A DNA stretch of 64,000 nucleotides from CAZMPJ01 sp964568455 (GTDB lineage Bacteria > Margulisbacteria > WOR-1 > O2-12-FULL-45-9): contig CAZMPJ010000001.1 of the NCBI GenBank assembly GCA_964568455.1, positions 186,001-250,000 on the forward strand, read 5' to 3'. The notes beneath the pieces were generated by a model. It worked only from the letters and a program-made list of their open reading frames with translations, was not told the DNA's origin and did no database searches. Shown here in pieces: positions 32,331 to 40,819 of this stretch (positions are counted from its first letter, which is position 1; each line of letters begins with the position of its first letter). Both the position numbers and the translations under genes were made by a program.

Positions 32331-33292
32331 TGAAAAAAGTTTTAGTAACCGGCTCAGCCGGCTTTATTGGTTTCCATGTTGCTCGAGCGCTTTTAGAAGC
32401 TGGCAATGAGGTTGTTGGGCTGGATAATTTAAATGATTATTATGATGTTAACCTTAAGTTATCCAGAAATAAAGTTTTAGCGAAATATGATAATTACAAG
32501 TTTTATCAAATTGATCTTTGTGATAATGATAGCTTGCAACAGATCTTTGAAAAAGAGAATATAAGTCACATCTGCCATCTGGCTGCTCAACCAGGAGTTC
32601 GTTATTCACTAGAGAATCCATTTGTTTATCAAAAATCAAATAACGAAGGTTTTTTGAATATTATTGAGTGTGCTAGAAGGTATGGAGTAAAGCAATTTGT
32701 TTATGCTTCGTCGTCTTCTGTGTATGGTGGAAATAAGAAGGTCCCATTTTCTGTGGCCGATAATGTTGATAGCCCGATCTCCCTTTATGCTGCAACAAAA
32801 AAAGCGAACGAGCTTGTTGCTCATGTTTACAGTCATCTTTATGGTATAAATACAATCGGCTTGCGTTTCTTTACAGTCTATGGGCCATGGGGAAGGCCGG
32901 ACATGTCTTATTTTCTGTTTACCGAGGCCATCCTTAAAAATCAGCCGATCAAGGTTTTTAACTATGGCAAGATGAAACGCAATTTTACTTATATTGATGA
33001 CGTGGTGTCTGCTGTTTTGGCCAGCTTAAAGCATCAAAGTAAGTTTGCTGTGTTTAATATTGGCAATGATAAAACGGTTACATTATTGGACTATATTACC
33101 TGTTTGGAAAAACATTTGGGACAAACAGCTGAGAAAGAGCTGCTGCCTCTGCAACCGGGTGACATAGTAGAAACCTGGGCTGATATTGATGCAACCCGGG
33201 AGCAACTTGGGTATGATCCGAAAACGGATATTGATGAAGGCTTAAAAATATTTATTGATTGGTATAAAAAGGAGAAGTGTAATGTTAAATAA
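32330..33292 (+). CDS. UDP-glucuronate 4-epimerase
   Basis: It interconverts UDP-glucuronate and UDP-galacturonate. The GTG start overlaps the previous stop by one base. VTGSAGFIGFHVA is at residues 5-17. GLDNLNDYYDVNLKLSR, HLAAQPGVRYSLENP and ASSSSVYGGNKKVPF are the strings typical of this epimerase subgroup, and YAATKKANE is the Tyr-x3-Lys. FFTVYGPWGRPDM and NFTYIDDVV follow. Its length of 320 residues is normal. Ugd, encoded 4 kb upstream in the same operon, provides its substrate. Confidence 0.9.
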   Translation: MKKVLVTGSAGFIGFHVARALLEAGNEVVGLDNLNDYYDVNLKLSRNKVLAKYDNYKFYQIDLCDNDSLQQIFEKENISHICHLAAQPGVRYSLENPFVYQKSNNEGFLNIIECARRYGVKQFVYASSSSVYGGNKKVPFSVADNVDSPISLYAATKKANELVAHVYSHLYGINTIGLRFFTVYGPWGRPDMSYFLFTEAILKNQPIKVFNYGKMKRNFTYIDDVVSAVLASLKHQSKFAVFNIGNDKTVTLLDYITCLEKHLGQTAEKELLPLQPGDIVETWADIDATREQLGYDPKTDIDEGLKIFIDWYKKEKCNVK

Positions 33293-34253
33293 GAAAAATG
33301 TTTTAATAACGGGTGGAACAGGTTCCTTTGGTAAAAAATTTATAGAAACGATTCTGGAGAGGTATAAGCCGAACAAAGTAATCATTTTTAGTCGGGATGA
33401 ATTTAAGCAATTTGAAATGCAAAAGCAGTTCAAAAAATATGAAGATGTTTTAAGGTTTTTTATCGGCGATGTTAGAGATAAAGAAAGATTAAGCAGAGCA
33501 ATGAATGGTGTCAACATCGTTGTGCATGCTGCAGCGCTAAAACAGGTGCCGGCTATGGAATATAATCCTGCAGAAGCAATTAAAACCAATATTCTTGGGG
33601 CAATGAATGTTATTGATGCTGCTATTGAGAATGGAGTGAGTAAGGTTATTGCCTTAAGTACAGACAAAGCTTGTAATCCTTTGAATCTTTATGGTGCGAC
33701 CAAATTGTGTTCAGATAAATTATTTGTGGCAGCCAATGCTTATTCCGGTGATGCTGAAACGATCTTTGCTGTTGTTCGTTATGGTAATGTTTTTGGCAGT
33801 CGAGGAAGCGTTGTTCCGTTCTTCAAGTCAAAGATCAAAGAAGGAGTTATCCCCATTACTGACGAAAGAATGACCAGATTTTGGATAACTCTGGAGCAGG
33901 GTGTTGAGTTTGTCTTAAAAAGTTTGGAGCGTATGCATGGTGGTGAGGTTTTTGTCCCAAAGATTCCAAGTATGAATATTATGGATCTGGCCAAGGCAAT
34001 CGCACCTGATTGTCAGACTAAGGTGGTAGGAATTCGTCCCGGAGAAAAACTACATGAGGTGATGATCTCCTCTGATGATGCCAGGTATGCCAAGGAGCTG
34101 GAAGATTGCTATGTCCTGCAACCGGCCTTTAATTGGTGGAGTGCCGATAACCATGCTTCTGGCAAGCCTGTGGCAGAAGATTTTTGTTACAGCAGTGACA
34201 AAAATACTCAATGGCTAACTATTCCTGAACTCCAAGCGATGATGAAGGAGTAA
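33282..34253 (+). CDS. pseB: UDP-N-acetylglucosamine 4,6-dehydratase (inverting), PseB
   Basis: This is the first step of pseudaminic-acid synthesis, dehydration of UDP-GlcNAc with inversion at C-5. The ATG at 33282 has GGAGAAG upstream; a start at 33255 would add nine unsupported residues. ITGGTGSFGKKFIETIL and FSRDEFKQFEMQKQF are hallmarks of PseB/FlaA1. ALKQVPAMEYNPAEAIKTN and LSTDKACNPLNLYGATK contain the active-site Asp, Lys and Tyr-x3-Lys. The 323 residues match the short soluble PseB, not the long membrane PglF/WbpM. pseC follows after four bases. Confidence 0.93.
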   Translation: MLNKKNVLITGGTGSFGKKFIETILERYKPNKVIIFSRDEFKQFEMQKQFKKYEDVLRFFIGDVRDKERLSRAMNGVNIVVHAAALKQVPAMEYNPAEAIKTNILGAMNVIDAAIENGVSKVIALSTDKACNPLNLYGATKLCSDKLFVAANAYSGDAETIFAVVRYGNVFGSRGSVVPFFKSKIKEGVIPITDERMTRFWITLEQGVEFVLKSLERMHGGEVFVPKIPSMNIMDLAKAIAPDCQTKVVGIRPGEKLHEVMISSDDARYAKELEDCYVLQPAFNWWSADNHASGKPVAEDFCYSSDKNTQWLTIPELQAMMKE

Positions 34254-34257
34254 ATCC

Positions 34258-35382
34258 TTGAAAAAAATTCCTTATGCCACACAATGGCTTGATGAAGAAG
34301 ATATTAAATCTGTTAGTGAAGCACTGCGGTCTGACTATTTAACTCAAGGGCCTAGAGTTTTAGAGTTTGAAAAAAAAGTTGCTGCTTATTGTGGCGCTAA
34401 ATATGCGGTAGCGGTTAATTCTGGCACCTCGGCGCTGCACGCGGCCTGTTTTGCTGCCGGTATTAAATCTGGTGACGAAGTTATTACCTCGCCAATTACT
34501 TTTGTGGCTTCGGCTAATTGTGTTTTATATTGTGGTGGTCAGCCTGTTTTCGCTGATGTTCAGGCAGATACGGTTAATATTGATCCTAAAGAGATTGAAA
34601 AGAAAATCACCGATAAAACCAAAGCTATTATCCCGGTCCATTTTGCTGGCCATCCGGGTGACTTAAAAGAAATCCAATCTATAGCTAAAAAGAATAATTT
34701 AATTGTGATTGAAGATGCTTGTCATGCTATTGGGGCTGAATACAAAAGTTCTAAGATAGGTGCTTGTAAGTATTCTGATATGACAGTTTTGAGTTTTCAC
34801 GCGGTTAAACATATCACTACAGGTGAGGGTGGTATGATTTTGACCAACTCAGAAGAATATTATAAGAAACTTATGATGTTTCGAACTCACGGGATTACAA
34901 GAGATCTGGATAAAAGTCAGGAAGAACCTTGGGTGTATGAAATGAAACATTTAGGCTTTAATTATCGTTTAACAGATTTTCAATGTCAGCTGGGTTTGCA
35001 GCAGCTTAAGAAATTAGATCAATTTGTTGAACGCAGACGGGCGATTGTAAAGCGATATAATGAGGCTTTTTCTACACTTAAGAATTTGACGCTGCCGAAT
35101 GAGAGGGACGGAATAAAATCAAGCTGGCATTTATACTGTGTTCGGGTTAAGGGAAATAGAAAAGACATCTTTAAAAAGTTAAGAGCAGCTGGAGTTTTGG
35201 TTAATGTTCATTATATGCCGGTTTACTGGCAAGCATATTATCAGGATTTAGGCTTTAAAAAAGGTTTATGCCAGCGAGCGGAAAATTATTATAGCCAAGC
35301 AATTACATTACCGTTATTTCCTAAAATGAGTGACCAGGACATTGCTTATGTGATTCAAACTGTAAGGGATATTATTGGATGA
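34258..35382 (+). CDS. pseC: UDP-4-amino-4,6-dideoxy-N-acetyl-beta-L-altrosamine transaminase, PseC
   Basis: The start is TTG, with AAGGAG seven bases upstream and no better codon. The 374-residue DegT-family aminotransferase opens with IPYATQWLDEEDIKSV, typical of PseC. NSGTSALHAACFAAG and SPITFVASANCVLYCGG follow, then EDACHAIGAEY. The PLP lysine K184 is present in SFHAVKHITTGEGG. It aminates the 4-keto product of PseB. The adjacent aldo/keto reductase gene overlaps it by 4 bp. Confidence 0.93.
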   Translation: MKKIPYATQWLDEEDIKSVSEALRSDYLTQGPRVLEFEKKVAAYCGAKYAVAVNSGTSALHAACFAAGIKSGDEVITSPITFVASANCVLYCGGQPVFADVQADTVNIDPKEIEKKITDKTKAIIPVHFAGHPGDLKEIQSIAKKNNLIVIEDACHAIGAEYKSSKIGACKYSDMTVLSFHAVKHITTGEGGMILTNSEEYYKKLMMFRTHGITRDLDKSQEEPWVYEMKHLGFNYRLTDFQCQLGLQQLKKLDQFVERRRAIVKRYNEAFSTLKNLTLPNERDGIKSSWHLYCVRVKGNRKDIFKKLRAAGVLVNVHYMPVYWQAYYQDLGFKKGLCQRAENYYSQAITLPLFPKMSDQDIAYVIQTVRDIIG

Positions 35383-36248
35383 GTAAATTAGCTTTAGGTA
35401 CAGTTCAATTTGGTTTAGATTATGGTATTAATAATACTTCGGGCCAGATCAATACTGTTGCTGCTAAGGAAATATTAAGCGAAGCCCAAGCAAACCAAGT
35501 TGAAATTTTAGATACTGCTGCTGGTTATGGCAATTCTGAATTAGTAATCGGGGAGTTTCTAAAGCAAGCAGGGAATTCTTTTAAGGTTATTTCTAAATTG
35601 CCTGATTGTCAATCGGAAGAGGTTAAAAAGCATTTCAATAATTCTCTGCAAAGACTAGGGCTAGATTCTATTTACGGTTATATTTTTCATAATTTTGCTA
35701 CTTATAAAAACCAGCCTGATACCTGGCAGGTTTTAGAAGAGTTGAAATCAGCGGGAAAAGTTAAGAAAATCGGTTTTTCTTTGTATTATCCCCAAGAGTT
35801 GGAAATGATTATTTCTCAAAAGTTGAAAGTTGATTTATTGCAAATTCCTTTTAGTGTGTTGGATCAACGCTTTAGTCAGCATTTGGCTAAGATTAAACAA
35901 TTGGGGATTGAAGTGCATGTTAGATCTGTTTTTTTACAAGGATTATTGTTTAAAGATCCAAAGCATTTAGCTGCTCAGTTTGCTGGGATCAAGGACAAAC
36001 TGATGGCCCTTAATAAATTAGCCAGCGACAATGGCCTTTCTCTGGTTGAATTGTGTTTAAATTTTGCTACCTTGAATGAGATTATTGATAAAGTTGTGGT
36101 TGGCGTAGATAATCTTAACCATTTTAAGCAAATTATTACTGCTGAGGCGCATAATAAAAAAGTTGCGTCCATCTTGCCAAAGTTACTTCAACTTAAAGAA
36201 GAGTCAGAGCAAATTTTGATACCACAGAATTGGGAAAAGGTCGCATGA
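35379..36248 (+). CDS. Aldo/keto reductase
   Basis: The 289-residue TIM-barrel protein begins SKLALGTVQFGLDYGI. The catalytic Asp and Tyr are in ILDTAAGYGNSELVIGEFL (about 45-60), and the active-site His of the family is probably in GYIFHNFATY near residue 107. VGVDNLNHFKQII near the end is the cofactor-phosphate region. Such reductases are common members of pseudaminic/legionaminic loci next to pseC, but their step is not settled. It overlaps pseC and the cytidylyltransferase gene, so it is part of the same unit. Confidence 0.85.
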   Translation: MSKLALGTVQFGLDYGINNTSGQINTVAAKEILSEAQANQVEILDTAAGYGNSELVIGEFLKQAGNSFKVISKLPDCQSEEVKKHFNNSLQRLGLDSIYGYIFHNFATYKNQPDTWQVLEELKSAGKVKKIGFSLYYPQELEMIISQKLKVDLLQIPFSVLDQRFSQHLAKIKQLGIEVHVRSVFLQGLLFKDPKHLAAQFAGIKDKLMALNKLASDNGLSLVELCLNFATLNEIIDKVVVGVDNLNHFKQIITAEAHNKKVASILPKLLQLKEESEQILIPQNWEKVA

Positions 36249-37003
36249 AAATAGTTGTAATTATTCAAGCTAGGCTTGGTTCTACTCGGTTGCCGAGAAA
36301 ACTTTTTCTTCGTTTGCAAGGAAAAACTGTTTTAGAACATGTTATTGCTAGAGTAACAGCTTGCCAATTGAATAATGAGCTTATAGTTGCGACAACTGAC
36401 CAGAGTCAAGACAACGATATTGAACAGTTGTGTGCCACTCTTGAAGTTAAAGTTTTTCGTGGGTCAGAGACTGATGTTTTAGACCGTTTTTACCAAGCTG
36501 CTAAATCTATTAAGGCTGACCACGTTGTAAGAATAACAGCTGATTGTCCGGTAATTGATCCCCAAATTATTGACCAAGTTATTGCTCTTCACCTAAAAGA
36601 GCAATCAGATTATACCGCTAATACGATTCAAGAACGTTATCCAGACGGAGAAGATGTCGAAGTTTTTACTTTTAAAGCTTTAGAGCAAGCCTGGCAAGCG
36701 GCTAAATTAGTTTCTGAGCGAGAACATGTTACCCCATATTTAAGAAACCATTCGGAAGTATTTAAACAAGCAAGCTTGGTTGCGTCAGAAGATTGGTCTA
36801 ACCAAAGGTGGACTTTGGATAACCAAGAGGATTTTGAGTTTCTGATTAATTTATATAATAATTTGTACGCTAGCAACCCTTTGTTTGGTTTAACAGAAGT
36901 ATTATCTTTTTTGAAAACTAAACCAGAGTTAATCAAGATCAACCAGCATATTGGTCGGAATGAAGGCTATGCCAAATCTTTGACAAAGGATAAGGTGATT
37001 TAA
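36245..37003 (+). CDS. SpsF/PseF-like cytidylyltransferase
   Basis: The ATG overlaps the AKR stop as ATGA, giving 252 residues; a TTG at 36230 would add five. IIQARLGSTRLPRKLFLRLQG is the SpsF/NeuA-like nucleotide loop. FRGSETDVLDRFYQAAK, VRITADCPVIDPQIID and DYTANTIQERYPDGEDVEVF match the family in order. It probably charges a nonulosonic acid with CMP, the PseF role. A paralogue lies at 46781 next to pseI, and which one serves which sugar is not clear. Confidence 0.85.
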   Translation: MKIVVIIQARLGSTRLPRKLFLRLQGKTVLEHVIARVTACQLNNELIVATTDQSQDNDIEQLCATLEVKVFRGSETDVLDRFYQAAKSIKADHVVRITADCPVIDPQIIDQVIALHLKEQSDYTANTIQERYPDGEDVEVFTFKALEQAWQAAKLVSEREHVTPYLRNHSEVFKQASLVASEDWSNQRWTLDNQEDFEFLINLYNNLYASNPLFGLTEVLSFLKTKPELIKINQHIGRNEGYAKSLTKDKVI

Positions 37004-38314
37004 GTGGGAAAATCTCAAGATTTATATAACAAAGCTAAGAAATTAATTCCAGGAGGAACGCAGCTGCTAAGTAAGCGGCCGGAAATGTTTTTGCCCGACT
37101 TTTGGCCTGCCTATTATTCAAAGGCTAAAGGGTGTGAAGTTTGGGATCTGGACAATAATAAATATTTGGATATGAGCCATATGGGGATTGGTGCCTGTAT
37201 CTTGGGTTATGCTGATCCCGATGTTGATCAGGCGGTTAAGCAGGCAGTTGACCAGGGTTCAATGGCGACTTTAAATTGTCCCGAAGAAGTAGAGTTGGCC
37301 GAGCTGTTGTGTGAGATCCATCCTTGGGCAGAGATGGTCAGATATGCCCGCACTGGTGGTGAGGCTATGACTGTTGCGGTCAGAATAGCTCGGGCTAAGT
37401 CTGGTAAAGATTTAATTCTCTTCTGTGGTTATCACGGCTGGCATGATTGGTATTTGGCGACAAATTTAGCGCCGGACAAAGCCCTTGATGGCCAGCATTT
37501 ACCTGGTTTGGAACCAAAAGGGGTGCCCAGGGGATTAGAGGGAACGACCCTGACTTTTAATTACAATGATCTAGCTGTTTTTAAAAAGCTAATTGCTGAT
37601 AACCGGGGGCGGATTGCGGCGGTGGTGATGGAGCCGATCAGGAATTTTGAACCGAAAGACAATTTTTTGCAAACAATCAGGGAGATTACTAAAAAAGAAA
37701 AAATCTCTTTGATCTTTGATGAGATTTCATCTGGCTGGCGTCTAAATTTAGGTGGTGTCCATCTTAAATTTGGTGTAATGCCGGATATGGCGATTTTAGC
37801 TAAAGCAATGAGCAATGGTTATCCGATGGCAGCGATCATTGGTAAAGGTGAGGTTATGCAGGCTGCCCAGGAATCATTTATTAGCAGTACTTATTGGACA
37901 GAGAGACTGGGGCCAACAGCGGCCTTAGCCTGTATCCGAAAAATGAAAAAGAATAATGTTTCAGACCATTTGGTCAACATAGGCAGCCGGATGCAAGAGA
38001 TATGGAAACAATTGGCTAAAAAACATAGTCTTAAAATTCATGTGGGCGGCATTGCGCCGATGGGCCATTTCACCTTTGATTATCCCGATGGTCTGGTTAT
38101 GAAAACATTATTTACACAGTTAATGTTGGCTGAGGGTATTTTGGCTGCCAACTCATTTTATGCTTCCTATGCGCATAATGATAATCAGATTAAAACTTAT
38201 TTTGCTAAGGCGGATAAAGCTTTTGCTTTTATCGCGGCAGCAATCAAAGCTGGGAATGTGGCCAAACACTTAAAGGGTCCTGTTTGCCATGAAGGGTTTA
38301 AACGGTTAGCTTGA
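37004..38314 (+). CDS. Class III aminotransferase, glutamate-1-semialdehyde aminomutase-like
   Basis: The start is GTG, the base after the previous stop, with an AAGG site. The 436-residue fold-type I protein shows the class III order: LIPGGTQLLSKRPEMFLPDFWPAYY at the substrate entry, MSHMGIGACILGYADPDV, RTGGEAMTVAVRIAR, CGYHGWHDWY, and LIFDEISSGWR before the PLP lysine in ILAKAMSNGYPMAAI. This subgroup is regularly found with SpsF-like proteins in nonulosonic loci and is unlikely to make 5-aminolevulinate here. It could aminate a sugar or sugar acid; its substrate is inferred only by context. A 32-bp gap follows, the largest in this operon. Confidence 0.85.
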   Translation: MGKSQDLYNKAKKLIPGGTQLLSKRPEMFLPDFWPAYYSKAKGCEVWDLDNNKYLDMSHMGIGACILGYADPDVDQAVKQAVDQGSMATLNCPEEVELAELLCEIHPWAEMVRYARTGGEAMTVAVRIARAKSGKDLILFCGYHGWHDWYLATNLAPDKALDGQHLPGLEPKGVPRGLEGTTLTFNYNDLAVFKKLIADNRGRIAAVVMEPIRNFEPKDNFLQTIREITKKEKISLIFDEISSGWRLNLGGVHLKFGVMPDMAILAKAMSNGYPMAAIIGKGEVMQAAQESFISSTYWTERLGPTAALACIRKMKKNNVSDHLVNIGSRMQEIWKQLAKKHSLKIHVGGIAPMGHFTFDYPDGLVMKTLFTQLMLAEGILAANSFYASYAHNDNQIKTYFAKADKAFAFIAAAIKAGNVAKHLKGPVCHEGFKRLA

Positions 38315-38346
38315 TCAATTTAGAATGAAGGATCGAGGATTATAAA

Positions 38347-39054
38347 ATGGCTAAAAAAAAGAGACAAACATATGTAATAGCTACTATCAGAGACTGGAAT
38401 ATAGATCAGTTTAAGCAGCTGGTTCGGAACAAGAAGGCAAAATGGGTTTTAATTAAAAACAAACGAGAGCTGACTTTAAAACGACTTAAAGCTTTACAAC
38501 CGAGATATGTGTTTTTTCCCCATTGGTCATGGATAATTCCTGAAGAAATTTGTAACAGCTTTGAATGTATTGGTTTTCACATGACTGATTTACCTTTTGG
38601 CCGGGGTGGGAGCCCTTTGCAGAACTTATTAGCCAGAGGAATTTACCGCACTAAAATTTCAGCTTTTAGAGTAGTCAAGAAGTTAGATGCCGGACCAATT
38701 TATAAGAAAAAGTCTTTAACTATCAAAGATGGATCGGCTGAAGAGATTTTTAAAAAAGTGGCTCGGATTGTTTTTAAAGAGTTGATTCCCAATATTATTA
38801 AATATGAGCCTGTGCCGAAAAAACAAGTTGGCAAAAAAATTGTTTTTAAGCGAAGAACTCCTCAAGAAGGAAATATGATTTCGTTATCTGATTTAAACAG
38901 TGTCTATGATTATATCCGAATGTTAGATGCCCCAGGTTATCCTTCGGCTTTTTTATTAAGCAAGCGATTGTGTTTTGAATTCAGCGGGGCGCGAAAAACT
39001 AAAGAAGGGATCAAAGCGCAAGTCTTAATAACACGTAAAGGGGTTAAAAAATGA
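38347..39054 (+). CDS. Formyltransferase-fold protein (Met-tRNA formyltransferase-like)
   Basis: The 235-residue protein resembles the N-terminal domain of 10-formyl-THF-dependent transferases. The core is ECIGFHMTDLPFGRGGSPLQNLL, with H78 at the catalytic His position and D81 nearby. In tRNA formyltransferase the motif reads N-x-H; here the Asn is Gly (IGFH). SAFRVVKKLDAGPIYKKKSL matches the later D-x-G-P segment with the third catalytic residue. It lacks the tRNA-binding C-terminal domain, so a sugar amine is the likely acceptor. It lies between an aminotransferase and a deacetylase, which suits N-acyl exchange on an amino sugar. Confidence 0.8.
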   Translation: MAKKKRQTYVIATIRDWNIDQFKQLVRNKKAKWVLIKNKRELTLKRLKALQPRYVFFPHWSWIIPEEICNSFECIGFHMTDLPFGRGGSPLQNLLARGIYRTKISAFRVVKKLDAGPIYKKKSLTIKDGSAEEIFKKVARIVFKELIPNIIKYEPVPKKQVGKKIVFKRRTPQEGNMISLSDLNSVYDYIRMLDAPGYPSAFLLSKRLCFEFSGARKTKEGIKAQVLITRKGVKK

Positions 39055-39743
39055 GTAAAAATGTTTTGGTTGTGGTAGCACATCCAGATGATGAAATCTT
39101 GGGTTGCGGCGGGACAATTTGCAAGCATGTTAAGGCTGGGGATAGGGTGAGTATCATAGTTTTGGCAGATGGTATTACTTCTCGTGATAATTCTTCCTCA
39201 GAAGAGCGGGTAAAAGCTCGAGAACAAGAATTTTATCAAGCGGTTGAAACCCTCGGTGTAAAAAAGGAAAATTGTTTGCTCTTAGGTTTACCTGATCAAA
39301 AATTAGATACCTTGCCTTTATTAGACATTGTGAAAAAAATTGAAAATATTACTGCTCAAGAAATCCCCGAACTGGTTTATACGCATCATTTTGGTGATCT
39401 TAATAAGGATCATCGCATATGTTGTGAAGCTGTGCTGGTTGCCTTGCGTCCTACAAGAGAAGGAACAGGGAATATGCTTATCTATAGTTTTGAGATTCCT
39501 GGGAACATGGGAGTTTTGCCGCCTTTAGTAAGCAATAAATTTGTACCGGATCATTTTGTTGATATTGCCGATCAAGTGCAAACAAAGATCAAAGCCTTTG
39601 AGCGGTATAAAGATGAACTGCGTGATTATCCCAACCCGCTATCAACTCAGGCCCTGTTGGAGCTGGCTGCTGCCCGGGCAAAAAAGCCAGGCTTAAAATA
39701 TGCCGAGGCCTTTGTTTGTATAAGGAAACCGTCACAATTATGA
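39051..39743 (+). CDS. PIG-L/LmbE-family deacetylase
   Basis: The 230-residue protein starts VLVVVAHPDDEILGCGGT, with the zinc ligands and catalytic Asp in H11-P-D-D14-E. The third ligand is probably in THHFGDLNKDHRICCEAV (about 115-130). The family removes N-acetyl groups from GlcNAc-like sugars. Coupled by 4-bp overlaps to the formyltransferase upstream and the FemAB-like gene downstream, it could remove an acetyl group so that another acyl group can be installed. That sequence of steps is inferred. Confidence 0.88.
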   Translation: MSKNVLVVVAHPDDEILGCGGTICKHVKAGDRVSIIVLADGITSRDNSSSEERVKAREQEFYQAVETLGVKKENCLLLGLPDQKLDTLPLLDIVKKIENITAQEIPELVYTHHFGDLNKDHRICCEAVLVALRPTREGTGNMLIYSFEIPGNMGVLPPLVSNKFVPDHFVDIADQVQTKIKAFERYKDELRDYPNPLSTQALLELAAARAKKPGLKYAEAFVCIRKPSQL

Positions 39744-40819
39744 GAATTGAGTCTTTAACTAAAGATAGTTATTCAGTCTGGGATAAGTTTTGTCAGGAAT
39801 CTGATGACGCCTGTTTTTGGCATGCTAGCGGCTGGCTTGATTATTCTCTAATATATAGGCCAGGGGTAAAAACTCATTCTCTATCATTTATGGTTTATGA
39901 TGATAGAGACTTAGTGGCGATTTGTCCTTTGTTGATTGAAGCGTTATCTTGGCAAGGGGATAATTACAAAGTTTTTTCTAATGTTGGTTGTGATGGTTAT
40001 CTTGTTGTTCCCGCTTTAAAAAATGGCCTAACTAAGGAACGACGGGATAAAATTCTAAAATACATATTTTCTTATATTGATGAACTAGCAGCGAAAAATG
40101 AAATTAAAAAAGCTTCATTTAGGTTTTCTCCTTTAATTAAAAAAGGGGGGACTGAGTCTTTACCCTGGTTCAATTATTTAGTTAAATTTGGATATTTGGA
40201 TTTTAGTTCTAATACCCAAATTATAGATTTAAATCTTAGCTTGGAAAATTTGCAAAAAGCTATTAGAAAAGGCCATAAGCACAATATTGTCCAAGGGCAA
40301 CGAGAGTTTGTTGTAGATGTGTTTGACCAAAATAATATTTCTGATGAGATTTTTCAACAATACCGTATAATGCATCATAAAGCGGCTGGCCGGGTTACTA
40401 GACCAAATGAATCATTTGAGATTATGAAACAATGGGTGAAAAATGGGCAAGCAGCTCTTTTTGGTGCTAAATACCAGGATAAATATGTTGGTTTTACTCT
40501 TATCTTTATGTTTGGATCAGGGGCATATTATGGATCTGCGGCTGATGATCCGGATATAGATTTAAAAATTTCTTCTGCTCACGTTATTCAATGGCAAATT
40601 ATTTCTTGGCTTAAAGAGCAGGGGGTAAAAACTTACGAACTGGGGCCACAGGTTTTTAGTCCTCAAATAAGCCAAGATACTTCACCAGAGGAGCTGAACA
40701 TTTCTTTTTTTAAGCGGGGTTTTGGCGGTCAGACAATCCCTTTGCTTAGAGCGACAAAATATTATGATCGAGATTTTTTAGCTGCGGAATTAGGCAGCAA
40801 GCTTAAAAAATTAAAATGA
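39740..40819 (+). CDS. FemAB/GNAT-like acyltransferase, paralogue 1
   Basis: I start at the ATG overlapping the deacetylase stop, giving 359 residues. The double GNAT-like plan of FemAB-type proteins is visible: WDKFCQESDDACFWHASGWL near the start, AIRKGHKHNIVQG in the centre, then HHKAAGRVTRPNESFEIMKQW, GFTLIFMFGSGAYYGSAADDP and YELGPQVF. FemAB-type enzymes attach amino acids or other acyl groups to amines. The gene at 53136 is a clear paralogue, sharing RKGHK, HHKA-GRVTR and FKRGFGG. Both copies are followed by the same second gene. Confidence 0.82.
   Translation: MRIESLTKDSYSVWDKFCQESDDACFWHASGWLDYSLIYRPGVKTHSLSFMVYDDRDLVAICPLLIEALSWQGDNYKVFSNVGCDGYLVVPALKNGLTKERRDKILKYIFSYIDELAAKNEIKKASFRFSPLIKKGGTESLPWFNYLVKFGYLDFSSNTQIIDLNLSLENLQKAIRKGHKHNIVQGQREFVVDVFDQNNISDEIFQQYRIMHHKAAGRVTRPNESFEIMKQWVKNGQAALFGAKYQDKYVGFTLIFMFGSGAYYGSAADDPDIDLKISSAHVIQWQIISWLKEQGVKTYELGPQVFSPQISQDTSPEELNISFFKRGFGGQTIPLLRATKYYDRDFLAAELGSKLKKLK

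Noticed and set aside
38315..38346. Internal promoter (TAGAAT at 38321) and possible relic of the AAATC-type repeat
   Set aside because: There is no TG extension and no -35 box. The resemblance to the inverted-repeat arms is loose and could be AT-rich chance.
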